A stretch of 64,000 bases of DNA, from contig NZ_WOTN01000004.1 in NCBI RefSeq assembly GCF_010993745.1, positions 868,001 to 932,000 on the forward strand. The letters run 5' to 3'. Source of the stretch: Fodinicola acaciae. GTDB lineage: Bacteria > Actinomycetota > Actinomycetes > Mycobacteriales > HKI-0501. Both the position numbers and the translations under genes were made by a program. Below, piece by piece: positions 51,243 through 60,484 of this stretch. Each line of letters opens with the position of its first letter. Within the stretch, counting starts at the first letter, position 1. The notes below the pieces were generated by a model. The model saw only the letters and a list, made by a program, of their open reading frames with translations, was not told where the DNA came from and searched no databases.

Positions 51243-52673
51243 ATGACGACCAACGTGCTGATCGCCGGAGCCGGACCGACCGGCCTGACGTTGGGGATCG
51301 AGCTGGCCCGCCGTGGGGTGGACGTGCGGATCGTGGACCGTGCCGAGCGGTACTTCGTCGGCTCGCGCGGCGACGGCCTGCAGCCACGCACGCAGGAGGT
51401 CTTCGAAGACCTCGGTGTGCTGGCCGAGATCCAGGCCTCCGGCATGGACGCGCCGCTGATGCGGATGTACGCCGGTGAGCAGGTGGTCTGGGAGGGGCGG
51501 ATGGCCGACCCGGTCGAGCCGCGACCGGACGTTCCTTACCCGAACGGCTGGTTCGTGCCGCAGGCGCGGACCGAGGAGATCCTCCGCGACCGGCTGGCCG
51601 AGCTGGGCGTACGCGTCGAGCTGCGCACCGCGGTGACCGGCTTTGAGCAGGACGCCGACGGCGTGACCGTGCGGCTGGAGCGCGACGGCGAGACCGAGGT
51701 CGTACGGGCGGCATATCTGGTCGGCGCGGACGGAGGCAGGAGCACCGTCCGCAAGCAGCTGGGGATCCCGTTCGTCGGCGAGACCAACGAGGAGATCCGG
51801 ATGACGCTCGCGGACGTACGCGCGACCGGCCTGGACCACCGCTATGGCCACGGTTGGATGCTGGAAGGCGAAAAGTTCTTCGGCTTCACACCGCTCGCGA
51901 CCGGTCCGGACACGTACGTCATCGCCACCACCGGCGACGTGGAGCTGACCCTGGACAGCCTGCAGAAGCAGGTCGACGCGATCTCCGGCCGCACCGACAT
52001 CATCCTGTCGGACCTGACCTGGGCCACCGTCTGGCGGCCGAACATCCGGATGGTCGAGCGGTTTCGCGACGGCCGGGTCTTCCTGGCCGGCGACGCCGCG
52101 CACGTCCATCCGCCGACCGGCGGCCAGGGCCTGAACACCGGCGTGCAGGACGCGTACAACCTCGGCTGGAAGCTCGCGGCGGTGCTCGGCGGAGCGCCGG
52201 AGGAGCTGCTGGAGACCTACCAGGCCGAGCGGCTGCCGGTGGCCGCGCGGGTGCTCGGTGTGTCGACCGAGCTGCTGCAGAAATACATCGACGGCGACGA
52301 GGACGCGAACAAGCGCGGCGACAACACCAAGGGCCTGGACATCAGCTATCGGACCGTGCCGGGCGACGGACTGGCCGCCGGCGACCGCGCGCCGGACGGT
52401 CTGGTCGGTGAGAGGCGGCTTTTCGAGCTCTTCGCCGGTCCACATTGGACACTCCTGCGGTTCGGTGCCGGTGCGCCGGAGGCGGACGGTGTGGAGTCGT
52501 ACGAGGTGGACGCGGTCGATGGCTATGACGTGCCGGCCGGCTCGGCGGTTTTGGTGCGGCCGGACGGATACGTCGGCCTGGTCACCTCGTCCGGCGCCGA
52601 GCTCGCCGGCTATCTGCGGCGCGTATCGCCGGCGCCGAAAATGTCGTACCCCGGACGTACCGTCGACGCATGA
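51243..52673 (+). CDS. FAD-dependent monooxygenase (class A)
   Basis: This 476-residue enzyme has GAGPTGLTLGIEL (8-20), the DG motif LVGADGGRSTVRKQLG near residue 160, and VFLAGDAAHVHPPTGGQGLN near residue 280. It belongs with the polyketide-hydroxylase/aromatic hydroxylase group and has the C-terminal thioredoxin-like tail. ATG 51243 has AAGGAGA upstream. It is controlled by the divergent TetR. It is related to the enzyme at 39527, which has the same TetR-divergent layout. Confidence 0.92.
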   Translation: MTTNVLIAGAGPTGLTLGIELARRGVDVRIVDRAERYFVGSRGDGLQPRTQEVFEDLGVLAEIQASGMDAPLMRMYAGEQVVWEGRMADPVEPRPDVPYPNGWFVPQARTEEILRDRLAELGVRVELRTAVTGFEQDADGVTVRLERDGETEVVRAAYLVGADGGRSTVRKQLGIPFVGETNEEIRMTLADVRATGLDHRYGHGWMLEGEKFFGFTPLATGPDTYVIATTGDVELTLDSLQKQVDAISGRTDIILSDLTWATVWRPNIRMVERFRDGRVFLAGDAAHVHPPTGGQGLNTGVQDAYNLGWKLAAVLGGAPEELLETYQAERLPVAARVLGVSTELLQKYIDGDEDANKRGDNTKGLDISYRTVPGDGLAAGDRAPDGLVGERRLFELFAGPHWTLLRFGAGAPEADGVESYEVDAVDGYDVPAGSAVLVRPDGYVGLVTSSGAELAGYLRRVSPAPKMSYPGRTVDA

Positions 52674-53281
52674 CGCTGAGCGCTGACCGCATCGACCTCC
52701 GGATGACCATCAGCAGGCGCTATCGGGTGGTGAACGGCGACCATCCGATGTCGCCGGCCGACGACGCCTACGTGGACCGGCAGTATGCGCCGCTGGAGGA
52801 CGTGGCCGCGGCGCACGGCGTCGATCCGGACGAGGTGCGCGAGCACGTCATCGCCGGCCGGCTGCCGCTGCCGAGCTATCTGCGCTCCGACGGCACCGAG
52901 ATGTATCACAGCGATCTGTTCGGCATCGTCGAGCGCGCCGGTGGAGTGGAGTTCCTGCGGGAGTGGTTCGTCCGGCAGTTCCGCGACCCGGTGGTCGGGC
53001 GCGAGGAGTGGCGGAGCTATCTGAGCGGTCAGTACGTGTGCCTGCGGTCGGTCACACCGCGGACGATCCAGCGCAAGGAGGAGCTGGTCACCGCGATCCA
53101 GCTGGCCGTCGCCGAGCCGCGGCCGCGGTCGTCGGCCTGGCTCGACCAGCTGCACGACTGGGTCGACGAGCTGGACGCGCTGTCGCCGGCGTACACCGGC
53201 TATGACGTGCTCCGGTTCGGCGGTCCGACCGGCCGGCAGACCAACATCGACGCGGTCCGCCATCGATTTCCGCGCCGATAA
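52670..53281 (+). CDS. DUF6058-type uncharacterised protein
   Basis: This 203-residue protein has a start that overlaps the monooxygenase stop (ATGA), though a later ATG (52703) is possible. Features: DRQYAPLEDVAAAHGVDPDE, a HTH-like stretch (EHVIAGRLPLPSYLR), and W/Y-rich repeats (WLDQLHDWVDELDALSPAYT). It resembles the actinobacterial DUF6058 family. Function unknown. A hairpin follows at 53293. Confidence 0.7.
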   Translation: MTLSADRIDLRMTISRRYRVVNGDHPMSPADDAYVDRQYAPLEDVAAAHGVDPDEVREHVIAGRLPLPSYLRSDGTEMYHSDLFGIVERAGGVEFLREWFVRQFRDPVVGREEWRSYLSGQYVCLRSVTPRTIQRKEELVTAIQLAVAEPRPRSSAWLDQLHDWVDELDALSPAYTGYDVLRFGGPTGRQTNIDAVRHRFPRR

Positions 53282-53292
53282 ATAGAATGTCG

Positions 53293-53323
53293 TGCCGGCA
53301 CGCGACGGTTTAGCGTGCCGGCA
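53293..53323 (+). terminator. Hairpin covering the methyltransferase start
   Basis: TGCCGGCACGC and its complement (53313-53323) form an 11-bp stem around a nine-base loop. It may stop transcription from the DUF6058 gene, but the right arm contains the A of ATG 53323, so it could also mask the methyltransferase start. Confidence 0.55.
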
Positions 53324-54057
53324 TGACATGGACGAATTCCGACGCCGTCGACAGGTGGTCGGCGATGCCGAGGTCGTTGCTCGCCGAGATGGACGCCGAC
53401 GGCGATTTCTGCCGGCGCCACCTGCTCAATCCGGTCGTGTTGCGGATGCTCGGCGATGTCGCCGGCCGGCGCGTGCTGGATGCCGGCTGTGGCAACGGAT
53501 ATCTGAGCCGGACGCTGGCGCGGCTCGGCGCGACGGTGGTCGGCGTCGATCCGGCCGAGGCGATGATCGGCTATTCCCGCGAGCGCGAGTCACGGCTGCG
53601 CCAGGGGATAACGTACGTCCAGGCCGACCTGTCCGACCCGCCGGATCTCGGCGAGCCGTTCGACGCCGTCGTGTCCAACGTCGTTCTGTGTGCCGTTCCT
53701 GACTGGAAGGCGGCGCTGCGTACGTGCGTGTCATCGCTGCGGCCTGACGGCGTGTTCGTCTTTTCCTTGGTGCATCCGTGTTTCGAAGGCCTGCTGCCGG
53801 CGTGGCGGTCGTACGGTCACTACCGCGTCGATCGTTACCTTGAGGAATACGTGATCCCGTCGGCGTACGCGCCGGACTTCCACCGGCCGCTGTCGGCGTA
53901 TCTGACCGAGGTGGCGCGGGCCGGCGCGCACCTCACCGAGGTCGCCGAGCCCGGCCTCGACCCGGCCGCCGCCACCTCCGACGACCTCCAAGCGTACGTC
54001 CGCCTGCCCAACTTCGTCGTCATCTCGGCCACCCGCGCCGCGGAGGTCCGATTGTGA
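53323..54057 (+). CDS. Class I SAM-dependent methyltransferase
   Basis: This 244-residue protein has motif I VLDAGCGNGYLSRTLARLG (about 51-69), an acidic VGVDPAEAM after strand 2, and VVSNVVLCAVPDWKAALR in motif II/III position, followed by LRPDGVFVFSLVHP. It fits a UbiE/COQ5-like small-molecule methyltransferase. The ATG has no ribosome site and lies in a hairpin arm. Substrate unknown. Confidence 0.88.
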   Translation: MTWTNSDAVDRWSAMPRSLLAEMDADGDFCRRHLLNPVVLRMLGDVAGRRVLDAGCGNGYLSRTLARLGATVVGVDPAEAMIGYSRERESRLRQGITYVQADLSDPPDLGEPFDAVVSNVVLCAVPDWKAALRTCVSSLRPDGVFVFSLVHPCFEGLLPAWRSYGHYRVDRYLEEYVIPSAYAPDFHRPLSAYLTEVARAGAHLTEVAEPGLDPAAATSDDLQAYVRLPNFVVISATRAAEVRL

Positions 54058-54121
54058 CCTTGTCGCCGGATTCCGCGGCGGAACCGGTCGACAAAGTGTC
54101 AATCGGACGGCCAACGGCGTG

Positions 54122-54556
54122 TCAGGTGATGCGGAAGACGGCGCATTTGCCGGCGGCCTGTTCGAACTCGTCCGGCGACGGTCCGGTGACCAGGCCGGCG
54201 TTCCTGAAAAACGCGACTCCGTTTGGCACCTTCGCCGGAAACGCGCGCAGGACCCGCACCTGCTCGTCGTGGTCGGGCACCTCGGTGAGCGTCACCCGGG
54301 TCGTACGCCGGCCGCGCGACAACGTCCCCCAGCCGGCGGCTCGCGCGTTTTTGGCCCAGTCACCGGAAATCAGGCCGGCGATGACGTAACGGTGGCCGGC
54401 CACCGTCAGCGGCGAGACCGGTGTCGCGCGCATCTTGCCACTGCGCCGCCCCGGCACCGCGAGCACCTCGATGGTCCCCAGTGACAGGCCGAGCCGGTTG
54501 AGAAACTTGACCACACGGTTGGCGGCCGGCAGATAACCCGGCAGACCGTTGTCCAT
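54122..54556 (-). CDS. Deazaflavin (F420)-dependent nitroreductase-like protein
   Basis: This 144-residue protein of the DDN/DUF385 split-barrel family has PAANRVVKFLNRLG, TIEVLAVPGRRSGKMRATPV and the ending GKCAVFRIT. The GRRSGK...TPV motif binds the F420 phosphate. Such proteins reduce quinones or nitro compounds with F420H2 in actinomycetes. ATG 54556 has GGAG five bases upstream. It is divergent from a MarR gene with a palindromic operator region. Confidence 0.88.
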   Translation of the reverse strand: MDNGLPGYLPAANRVVKFLNRLGLSLGTIEVLAVPGRRSGKMRATPVSPLTVAGHRYVIAGLISGDWAKNARAAGWGTLSRGRRTTRVTLTEVPDHDEQVRVLRAFPAKVPNGVAFFRNAGLVTGPSPDEFEQAAGKCAVFRIT

Positions 54557-54570
54557 GATCACTCCAGTTA

Positions 54571-54622
54571 TTTCGACGCTCGAAACATCTCTCGGCAGTG
54601 TAAGATGTTTCGAGTGTCGAAA
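54571..54622. promoter_or_regulatory. Paired TTTCGA dyads in MarR/DDN divergent promoter
   Basis: TTTCGACGCTCGAAA (54571-54585) and TTTCGAGTGTCGAAA (54608-54622) are both perfect TTTCGA-N3-TCGAAA dyads. They also form a 20-base inverted pair with one mismatch. The second overlaps the start of the MarR gene. Confidence 0.75.
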
Positions 54623-55099
54623 CAAGTGCGCGCCGAGCTGATCACCGAGATCCAGCACGCGGTCGCCCATTTCCAGCACCTCAACGACCTGTTCGACGCG
54701 GCGGCGGCCGAGCTGTTCGGGGTCAACCGCACGGATCTGCTGCTGATCGGCCTGCTCGGCGTGCACGGACCGCAGACCGCCGGCGAGCTGGCGGCCGGCG
54801 CGTCGCTCAGTCCGGCGGCCACCACCACGGCGATCGACCGGATCGTCCGGGCCGGTCACGCCGTACGCCGGCGCGGCGAGCACGACAAGCGCCAGACCGT
54901 CGTCGTTCTCACGCCAGGAGCGGAAAAACTGACGAGGCGGATCTATTCCACCATCGCCGACGAGGGCCGCGAGCAGCTGGAGGAATACTCCGACCGCGAC
55001 CTACGCGTCATCCACGGCTTCCTGCTGCGCGGCCACGAGGTGTTGGAACGCAACGAAAAACGGCTACGAGCCAAGCGCGGCGGCGACCTCGGTGCGTGA
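54605..55099 (+). CDS. MarR-family regulator
   Basis: This 164-residue protein has a MarR w[36 protein letters not shown] and [22 protein letters not shown] 54605 is the first start; GTG 54614 is possible and would be leaderless, seven bases after a TAAGAT. It probably autoregulates through the dyads that overlap its start, and controls the divergent F420-type reductase. Its end overlaps the convergent LAL gene by 36 bases. Confidence 0.88.
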   Translation: MFRVSKQVRAELITEIQHAVAHFQHLNDLFDAAAAELFGVNRTDLLLIGLLGVHGPQTAGELAAGASLSPAATTTAIDRIVRAGHAVRRRGEHDKRQTVVVLTPGAEKLTRRIYSTIADEGREQLEEYSDRDLRVIHGFLLRGHEVLERNEKRLRAKRGGDLGA

Positions 55100-57769
55100 G
55101 GTGACCTCCAGCTTGTGCAGGATGTTGGACACGTGCACGGCGGCGGTTTTCGGTGAGATGTAAAGCTTTCGGGCCAGCTCGCTGTTGGTCAGGCCGGCCG
55201 CGATCAGCAGCGCGACCTCGCGCTCTCGCGGTGTCAGCGCCTCGGCGCCGGTGACCGGCCGCTCGCCGGCTGGTGCCAGGCCCAGCTGCGTACGCACCTG
55301 CTCCAGCTGCTCGACCCGCCAGCCGCGCCAGCTCGCCAGCAGCTCGGCCGCCGCGCGCACGTGCGGCGCCGCCTCCGCCGTGCGGCCGAGCGTGTGCAGG
55401 CAACGCGCGGCGCCGACGTGCGCCGTGCCGCGTACGGCCACCGGCAGGACGGGCGAGTCGGTCACCGCCTCATAGCCTTCCAACGCCGCGCCGGTCGTCC
55501 CGGCCACCTCGGCGACCTGCGCCTCGACCAGCGTCCGCCAGCTGTCCCACACTTCCGGCGTGATCGCCTCGTCGACGAGCAGCCGCACCCGCTCCATCGG
55601 TAGGCCGCCATGCAGCGCCGCCGACACCAGGTCGTGTGCCTGGCCGTCGGAGCGCCACGGCTGCTCCTTGAGATCGGCGAGTACGTCGTCGAGCAGCCGC
55701 TCGGCCTCGGCGACCTCGCCTCGCCGGCAGGCCAGGTTGAACAGCAGGCCGGACTTCGCGGCCCCCATCATCGGCGCGCCGAGTGCGCGCAACTCGGCGA
55801 CGTACTCGGCGACCCGCTGCAGCTCGCTCGCCTCCAGGCTGAGACCGGCCAGGAAGACCAGATAGAAGTCAGCGCGACGGCCGCGCCGCAGATAGACCCG
55901 GCTGCGCGCGCGGCCTTCCAGCAGCGCGTCGATGGCCTCGTCCAGGTCGCCGTTGCGAAACGCCAACCGCGCCAGCCCCATGTAGTAGGACGCGACCGCC
56001 AGCCGGTCATAGCCGGCGCGCTCGGCATCGACACGCATACGTTCGAGCAGCTCAGCCTGCTCGTTGACGGACGACAGCGGCAGCTGCGACAGGATGTTGA
56101 GGCCGCGCGCGGCGAGCACCCAGTCGCGGTGCCGCTCGGCCTCGTCGATGGCCATGCTGAGCACCTCGCGGCCCTCCAGCGCGGTGGCCGGCCGCTCGCA
56201 CAGCGCCGAGCCCTTCTCCACCATCGCGGCGACGCGTACGTGCGGCAGGTCGAGCTGGTCGGCCAGCGCGATCGCCTGGTCGGCCCACTCGATGGTCGTC
56301 TCGTTGAGATCGCGCAGATACGCCGACTGGGCCAACGCGGCCAGCGCCTGTGCGCGGTCGGGACCAGGAAGCTCGTCGACCAGCGACTCGATCTCGCTGG
56401 TGTGGACCTCCATCGTGTCGTAATTCGGCGCCGATTCCCACGACAGCCGCATCAGCAGCGTCAACGCCTCGGCGCGCTCGGAGGGGTTGGCCGCGTGCTG
56501 CCGCCAGCGGTCGGCGTATCCGATCGCGTCGTCGTACAGGCCGGCCAGCCACGCCGCGCGCGCGGCGCCGGCCAGCAGCTCGGTGTCGTTGCCGACCTCG
56601 TCCAAAGCCATTTCGGCGAGCTGCAGCGCCTGGTACGCCGAACCAATCGCGAGATAGAGGGCGGTGCCTTTACGTGCGGCGGCGATCATGTCGTCGTATC
56701 GGCCGGCTGCCTGAGCGTGGTGCGCGATCAGCGCCGGGTCGGCGGATCCCTTGGCCGAGTCGGCCAGCAGCGCGTCCAGGGCGGCCTCGTGCAGGCGGCG
56801 GCGCTGGCGGCCGAGCATCTGCGAGGTCAGCGCCTCGCGTACCAGCGCGTGCCGGAAGGTGAACTCGTCCTCGCTGGACTCGATCAGCAGGCCGCGGCGG
56901 ACCAGCTCGCGGAGCACGTCGATGAGCTTGCGCTCGCTCGCGCCGGTCACCGCGGCGAGCAGATCGAACGGCACGCGGTGGCCGAGCACGGCGGCCGCCT
57001 CGATGATCTCCATGTCGTCCGGGTCGAGGTCGGCGACCTGCTGTCGGAGCACCTCGGCGACGCTCCACGGCAGCGGCTGCTCGTGCGCGAGGTCCAGGTC
57101 GTTGATCGCCTGCGCGCGCAGCAGCTCCTCGATGAAGAAAGGGTTTCCGCCGGTGCGGTGATAGAGGCTCGCGACCGTGCGGTATTGCACCGGCATGCCG
57201 GTGGCGGCGGCCAGCATCGCGGCGGTGTCGGCCTCGGTCAGCCGGCCGAGCCGCAGGTGGGTCACCTCGTGCCGGCGCTCCAGCCGGGCCAGCAGCGCGG
57301 CGACCGGATGCCGGCTGGTCACCTCGTCCGGGCGGTAGGTGCCGACCAGCACCTGCGGACCGGCGCGGTCGGCCAGCCGCTCGAACAGCGCGGCGCTCTC
57401 CGAGTCGGCCCAGTGCAGGTCGTCGAAGACGATCGCGACCGGCCGGTCGCCGACGACGTGGTCGACCAGGTCGAGCCCGGTGTGCAGCCGCTCGACCGGA
57501 CTGCGCGCGGGGTCGGTCAGTGCCTGCAGGTCGGCGTCGCCGTCCGGCAGGTTGAGCGCGTCGAGCAGCAGCTCGTACGGCCGCGCCAGCGAGTCCGGCT
57601 CGGCGCGGCCGACCAGCACCACGTACGAGTCGTCGACCTTGGCCAGGAACTCCTCGATCAACCGGGTCTTGCCGATCCCCGGCTCACCGGCGACCAGCGC
57701 GACCTCCGGACGCGCCGAGGCCGCGAGCCGCGTCAGCTGACGCAGCTCGCGGTCGCGGCCGACCATCAT
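55064..57769 (-). CDS. LAL-type LuxR regulator, coupled to a small protein gene
   Basis: This 901-residue protein has Walker A GEPGIGKT (28-35), [15 protein letters not shown], a TPR-like middle and the C-terminal Lux[41 protein letters not shown]. The ATG at 57769 overlaps the stop of a 63-residue gene (ATGA), so I prefer it to GTG 57796. It is expected to respond to a small ligand through its ATPase/TPR part. It lies 13 kb from no obvious biosynthetic cluster. Confidence 0.9.
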   Translation of the reverse strand: MMVGRDRELRQLTRLAASARPEVALVAGEPGIGKTRLIEEFLAKVDDSYVVLVGRAEPDSLARPYELLLDALNLPDGDADLQALTDPARSPVERLHTGLDLVDHVVGDRPVAIVFDDLHWADSESAALFERLADRAGPQVLVGTYRPDEVTSRHPVAALLARLERRHEVTHLRLGRLTEADTAAMLAAATGMPVQYRTVASLYHRTGGNPFFIEELLRAQAINDLDLAHEQPLPWSVAEVLRQQVADLDPDDMEIIEAAAVLGHRVPFDLLAAVTGASERKLIDVLRELVRRGLLIESSEDEFTFRHALVREALTSQMLGRQRRRLHEAALDALLADSAKGSADPALIAHHAQAAGRYDDMIAAARKGTALYLAIGSAYQALQLAEMALDEVGNDTELLAGAARAAWLAGLYDDAIGYADRWRQHAANPSERAEALTLLMRLSWESAPNYDTMEVHTSEIESLVDELPGPDRAQALAALAQSAYLRDLNETTIEWADQAIALADQLDLPHVRVAAMVEKGSALCERPATALEGREVLSMAIDEAERHRDWVLAARGLNILSQLPLSSVNEQAELLERMRVDAERAGYDRLAVASYYMGLARLAFRNGDLDEAIDALLEGRARSRVYLRRGRRADFYLVFLAGLSLEASELQRVAEYVAELRALGAPMMGAAKSGLLFNLACRRGEVAEAERLLDDVLADLKEQPWRSDGQAHDLVSAALHGGLPMERVRLLVDEAITPEVWDSWRTLVEAQVAEVAGTTGAALEGYEAVTDSPVLPVAVRGTAHVGAARCLHTLGRTAEAAPHVRAAAELLASWRGWRVEQLEQVRTQLGLAPAGERPVTGAEALTPREREVALLIAAGLTNSELARKLYISPKTAAVHVSNILHKLEVTSRTEVAAALGS

Positions 57770-57957
57770 CGGACTGGCACTACGTTTGGCCCGCACGCTG
57801 CCAGCGTATCCGCGCCCCGGCGGCCGCGGAGGAGGTTGTGACGGCGGCTCTGCCGCAGCCAGCCGGCGCCGCGTACGTGGAAGCCGCCGGCGTCCGCGCG
57901 CAGGTCCCGCTGCCGCTGCGCCACCATCTCGGTCAACATTTCCGGGTGAAGGTTCAT
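57766..57957 (-). CDS. Small basic protein (63 aa) upstream of LAL regulator
   Basis: ATG 57957 has CAGGAGCAG upstream, a good ribosome site. It reads [20 protein letters not shown], then a basic stretch with [20 protein letters not shown]. The opening MNxHP and the RQRDLR block recur in many small actinobacterial proteins beside regulators and transporters. The stop overlaps the LAL start by four bases, so translation is coupled. No function is known; it may be a regulatory small protein or leader. Confidence 0.7.
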   Translation of the reverse strand: MNLHPEMLTEMVAQRQRDLRADAGGFHVRGAGWLRQSRRHNLLRGRRGADTLAACGPNVVPVR

Positions 57958-58046
57958 CGTCTGCTCCTGTCTTCGTCGCTGACACCATCTTCGGCTCTCA
58001 GCGACGCCCGGACATCGGCAGCGGATGTCTATCTTCGCAGCTCAGC

Positions 58047-58083
58047 GCATACCTAGGTGACGCACGTACGGCTCTAGGTATGC
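58047..58083. promoter_or_regulatory. Inverted repeat upstream of small gene/LAL operon
   Basis: GCATACCTAG (58047-58056) and CTAGGTATGC (58074-58083) are perfect ten-base arms with a 17-base spacer, about 90 bases upstream of the 63-residue gene. It may be an operator or part of the promoter of the LAL operon. Confidence 0.5.
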
Positions 58084-58091
58084 CTACGTGA

Positions 58092-58141
58092 AACGTCACC
58101 GGAGGCCGCGGTGCTCCAGTCCCTGGGCCTCGGGTGACGTT
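58092..58141 (-). terminator. Hairpin terminator of the ROK regulator gene
   Basis: AACGTCACCGGAGGCC and GGCCTCGGGTGACGTT pair over 16 bases with one mismatch around an 18-base loop, just past the ROK stop. Confidence 0.6.
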
Positions 58142-58170
58142 GACCGGCGGATACCCGGTGCGTACGCCCT

Positions 58171-59352
58171 CTAAACCTCGGTCGCCAGCAGCCGGTCGAG
58201 CCGCGCCGGCGAGAAGATCTCCTCGGCCAGCAACAGCGACAGGCCGACCAGTCCGGCGCGCGGATCCAGCTCGCTGCGCACGATCAGCAGGTTGCGGGTC
58301 GCCAGCGGCAGCGAGCGGCGATAGACGACCTCGCGGATGCCGGCGAACAGCTGCTCGTCGGTGTGCGCCAGCTGGCCGCCGATGCTGATCACCCGCGGGT
58401 TGAAGAGGTTGACCGCGTCGGCGATCGCGCCGCCGAGGATGCGGCCGGCGCGGCGCAACAGGCGAGCCGCGGTCAGGTCGCCGCCGCGGATGAGCGCGAC
58501 GACGTCGTTGACGGTCCGTACGTCCTTGCCGGCCGCGGTCAGGTCGCGCACCAGGGCCCAGCCGCCGGCGTACGCCTCGACACAGCCGGTGTTGCCGCAG
58601 CGGCACAGCGGCTCGTCCTCGACCTCCGGCACGGTGAGCTGGATGTGGCCGATGTCGCCGGCCGCGCCGTCGGCGCCACGGTGGACGCGACCGCCGGCGA
58701 TCAGGCCGCTGCCGACGCCCGTACCGACCTTGACCATCAGCAGGTGCGACACGTCCGGATGCCGCGACCGCTGCTCGCCGAGCGCCATCGCGTTGGCGTC
58801 CTTGTCGACCAGCACCGGCGCGTCGTAGTGTTCGGCGAACCAGCCGGGGATGTCGAACCGGTCCCAGCCGTTCATGATCGGCGGACTGACGACCCGGCCG
58901 CTGGCGAAGTCGACCGGCCCCGGCACGTCGATGCCGACACCGAGCACGTCTGCGCGCGGCCGACCGTCGAGCAGCTGGCCGAACAGTCCGTTGATCGTCG
59001 CCAGCACCGGCTCGGGTCCGGTCGCCACGTCGACGGTGACCTCGCGCTCCGCACACACCGTGCCGGTGAGGTCGCAAAGCGCGGCGCGCAGGCCGGTGGC
59101 GCCGACATCGGCGACCAGCAGCACGCCCCGGCCGCTGTTGAACGCGAACTGTCCGGCCGGCCGGCCGCGGGTCGGCGCGTCCTCGCCGTAGGGCACGACC
59201 ATCCGTGCGTTGAGGAGCGCGTCGAGCCGCTGGTTGACGGTGGATCGCGACAAACCCGTCAAACGCATAACATCCGCACGGGTCAGGCTCTTGGTCGTAC
59301 GAAACAGTGCGAGCACATCGCTGACCCCCGGAGGCCCCGACAGACTCGTCAT
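58171..59352 (-). CDS. ROK-family repressor (FrcR-like)
   Basis: This 393-residue protein has an N-terminal winged helix (KSLTRADVMRLTGLSRSTVN) and a ROK sugar-kinase-like domain with VADVGATGLRAALCDL, GVGIDVPGPVD and the zinc site GHIQL...CRCGNTGCVEAY. The start is ATG 59352. It is divergent from the sugar ABC transporter operon, as FrcR is in Sinorhizobium meliloti. It probably releases DNA on binding the imported sugar. Confidence 0.9.
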   Translation of the reverse strand: MTSLSGPPGVSDVLALFRTTKSLTRADVMRLTGLSRSTVNQRLDALLNARMVVPYGEDAPTRGRPAGQFAFNSGRGVLLVADVGATGLRAALCDLTGTVCAEREVTVDVATGPEPVLATINGLFGQLLDGRPRADVLGVGIDVPGPVDFASGRVVSPPIMNGWDRFDIPGWFAEHYDAPVLVDKDANAMALGEQRSRHPDVSHLLMVKVGTGVGSGLIAGGRVHRGADGAAGDIGHIQLTVPEVEDEPLCRCGNTGCVEAYAGGWALVRDLTAAGKDVRTVNDVVALIRGGDLTAARLLRRAGRILGGAIADAVNLFNPRVISIGGQLAHTDEQLFAGIREVVYRRSLPLATRNLLIVRSELDPRAGLVGLSLLLAEEIFSPARLDRLLATEV

Positions 59353-59408
59353 GCGCTCACCTTATCTGTGTCGTCACTATGCACAAGTTTGTTCCAAAGA
59401 GATTTCGA

Positions 59409-59439
59409 CTAGACATACTTATGGTTGCGCCTAGACATA
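59409..59439. promoter_or_regulatory. Direct-repeat operator between ROK and transporter genes
   Basis: CTAGACATA occurs at 59409-59417 and 59431-59439, 22 bases apart, in the divergent promoter region. ACTTATG and CATAAGT nearby add dyad character. Likely ROK binding sites. Confidence 0.55.
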
Positions 59440-59482
59440 AGTGACGCTACTTTCATCTCATTGTCGTCGAAAGGATCGGCAG

Positions 59483-60484
59483 ATGAGGGTCGTACGACCG
59501 GGGATCGTCCTGCTGGCCGGCGTACTCGCGCTGAGTGCCTGCTCGTCAGGCGGTGCCAGCACGAGCGGTCCGGCGAAGATCGCGGCGGTCATCAAGGGCC
59601 TGGACAACCCGTTCTTCCAGACCATGGAGAGCGGCATCAAGAGCCAGGCCGGCGCCAAGGCGTCGGTGACCGTGCAGGCCGCCGACTCGATCACCGACAC
59701 CACCGGCCAGGCCGACAAGCTCGGCAGCCTGGCCAACCAGGACTTCTCCTGCTACATCGTCAACCCGATCAGCGGGACCAACCTGGTGCAGGGGATCGCG
59801 CAGCTGGCCGCCAAGGACAGGACGATCGTCAACATCGACTCGCCGGTCGACGCGGCCGCCGCGCAGGCCGCCGGCGCGAAGATCGCCACCTACGTCGGCA
59901 CCGACAACACCGCGGCCGGCCGGCTGGCCGGCCAGCAGATGGCCACGCTGCTGCCGCAGGGCGGCGAGGTCGCGGCGGTCGGCGGCGTCCCCGGCGACGT
60001 GACCAGCGCGGCGCGGATCACCGGCTTTGGCCAGGGGATCGGCGCGAAGCTGACGATCGTGCAGACGGTGGCGGCCAACTGGGACCGCCAGGAAGCGCTG
60101 ACGCAGGCGACGAACGTGTTGCGGGCCCGCCCGCAGTTGAGGGGTTTCTTCGTCGCCAACGACGACATGGCGCTCGGCGTCTCGCGCGCTGTCGCGACCG
60201 CCGGAAAAGCCGGACAGGTCAAGGTGATCAGCGTCGATGGCATCAAGGATGCCTTGCAGGCCGTACAAAGCGGGACGCTGGACGCGACCGTCGCGCAATA
60301 TCCGTACGTCATCGGCGCGATGGGGGTCGAGGCGTGCCGTGCGGCCGCCGCCGGCAAGACCTTGCCGTCCAAAGTGGACGCTCCGGTCGAGCTGGTGACC
60401 AAGGCGACCGCGGCCAAGGCGCTGGCGGCCACGCCGAAGCCCTTCGGCACGTACAAAGACCCGTTCGCCGCGCAGGCCGGCTGA
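59483..60484 (+). CDS. Sugar ABC transporter substrate-binding lipoprotein (FrcB/RbsB-like)
   Basis: This 333-residue protein has a lipobox LSAC with the modified Cys at 20, so it is anchored outside the membrane. The periplasmic-binding fold is that of the ribose/fructose family (AAVIKGLDNPFFQTMESGIK, VATYVGTDNT-type loop, PQLRGFFVANDDMALGVSRA). Start ATG 59483 with AAAGGATCGG. It captures a hexose or pentose for the permease encoded next. Confidence 0.93.
   Translation: MRVVRPGIVLLAGVLALSACSSGGASTSGPAKIAAVIKGLDNPFFQTMESGIKSQAGAKASVTVQAADSITDTTGQADKLGSLANQDFSCYIVNPISGTNLVQGIAQLAAKDRTIVNIDSPVDAAAAQAAGAKIATYVGTDNTAAGRLAGQQMATLLPQGGEVAAVGGVPGDVTSAARITGFGQGIGAKLTIVQTVAANWDRQEALTQATNVLRARPQLRGFFVANDDMALGVSRAVATAGKAGQVKVISVDGIKDALQAVQSGTLDATVAQYPYVIGAMGVEACRAAAAGKTLPSKVDAPVELVTKATAAKALAATPKPFGTYKDPFAAQAG

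Noticed and set aside
55610-57841. A 743-codon open frame antisense to the second LAL regulator
   Set aside because: Its translation is low-complexity Arg/Gly/Val/Gln-rich and mirrors the opposite strand's GC-rich third positions. The LAL frame has clear domains.
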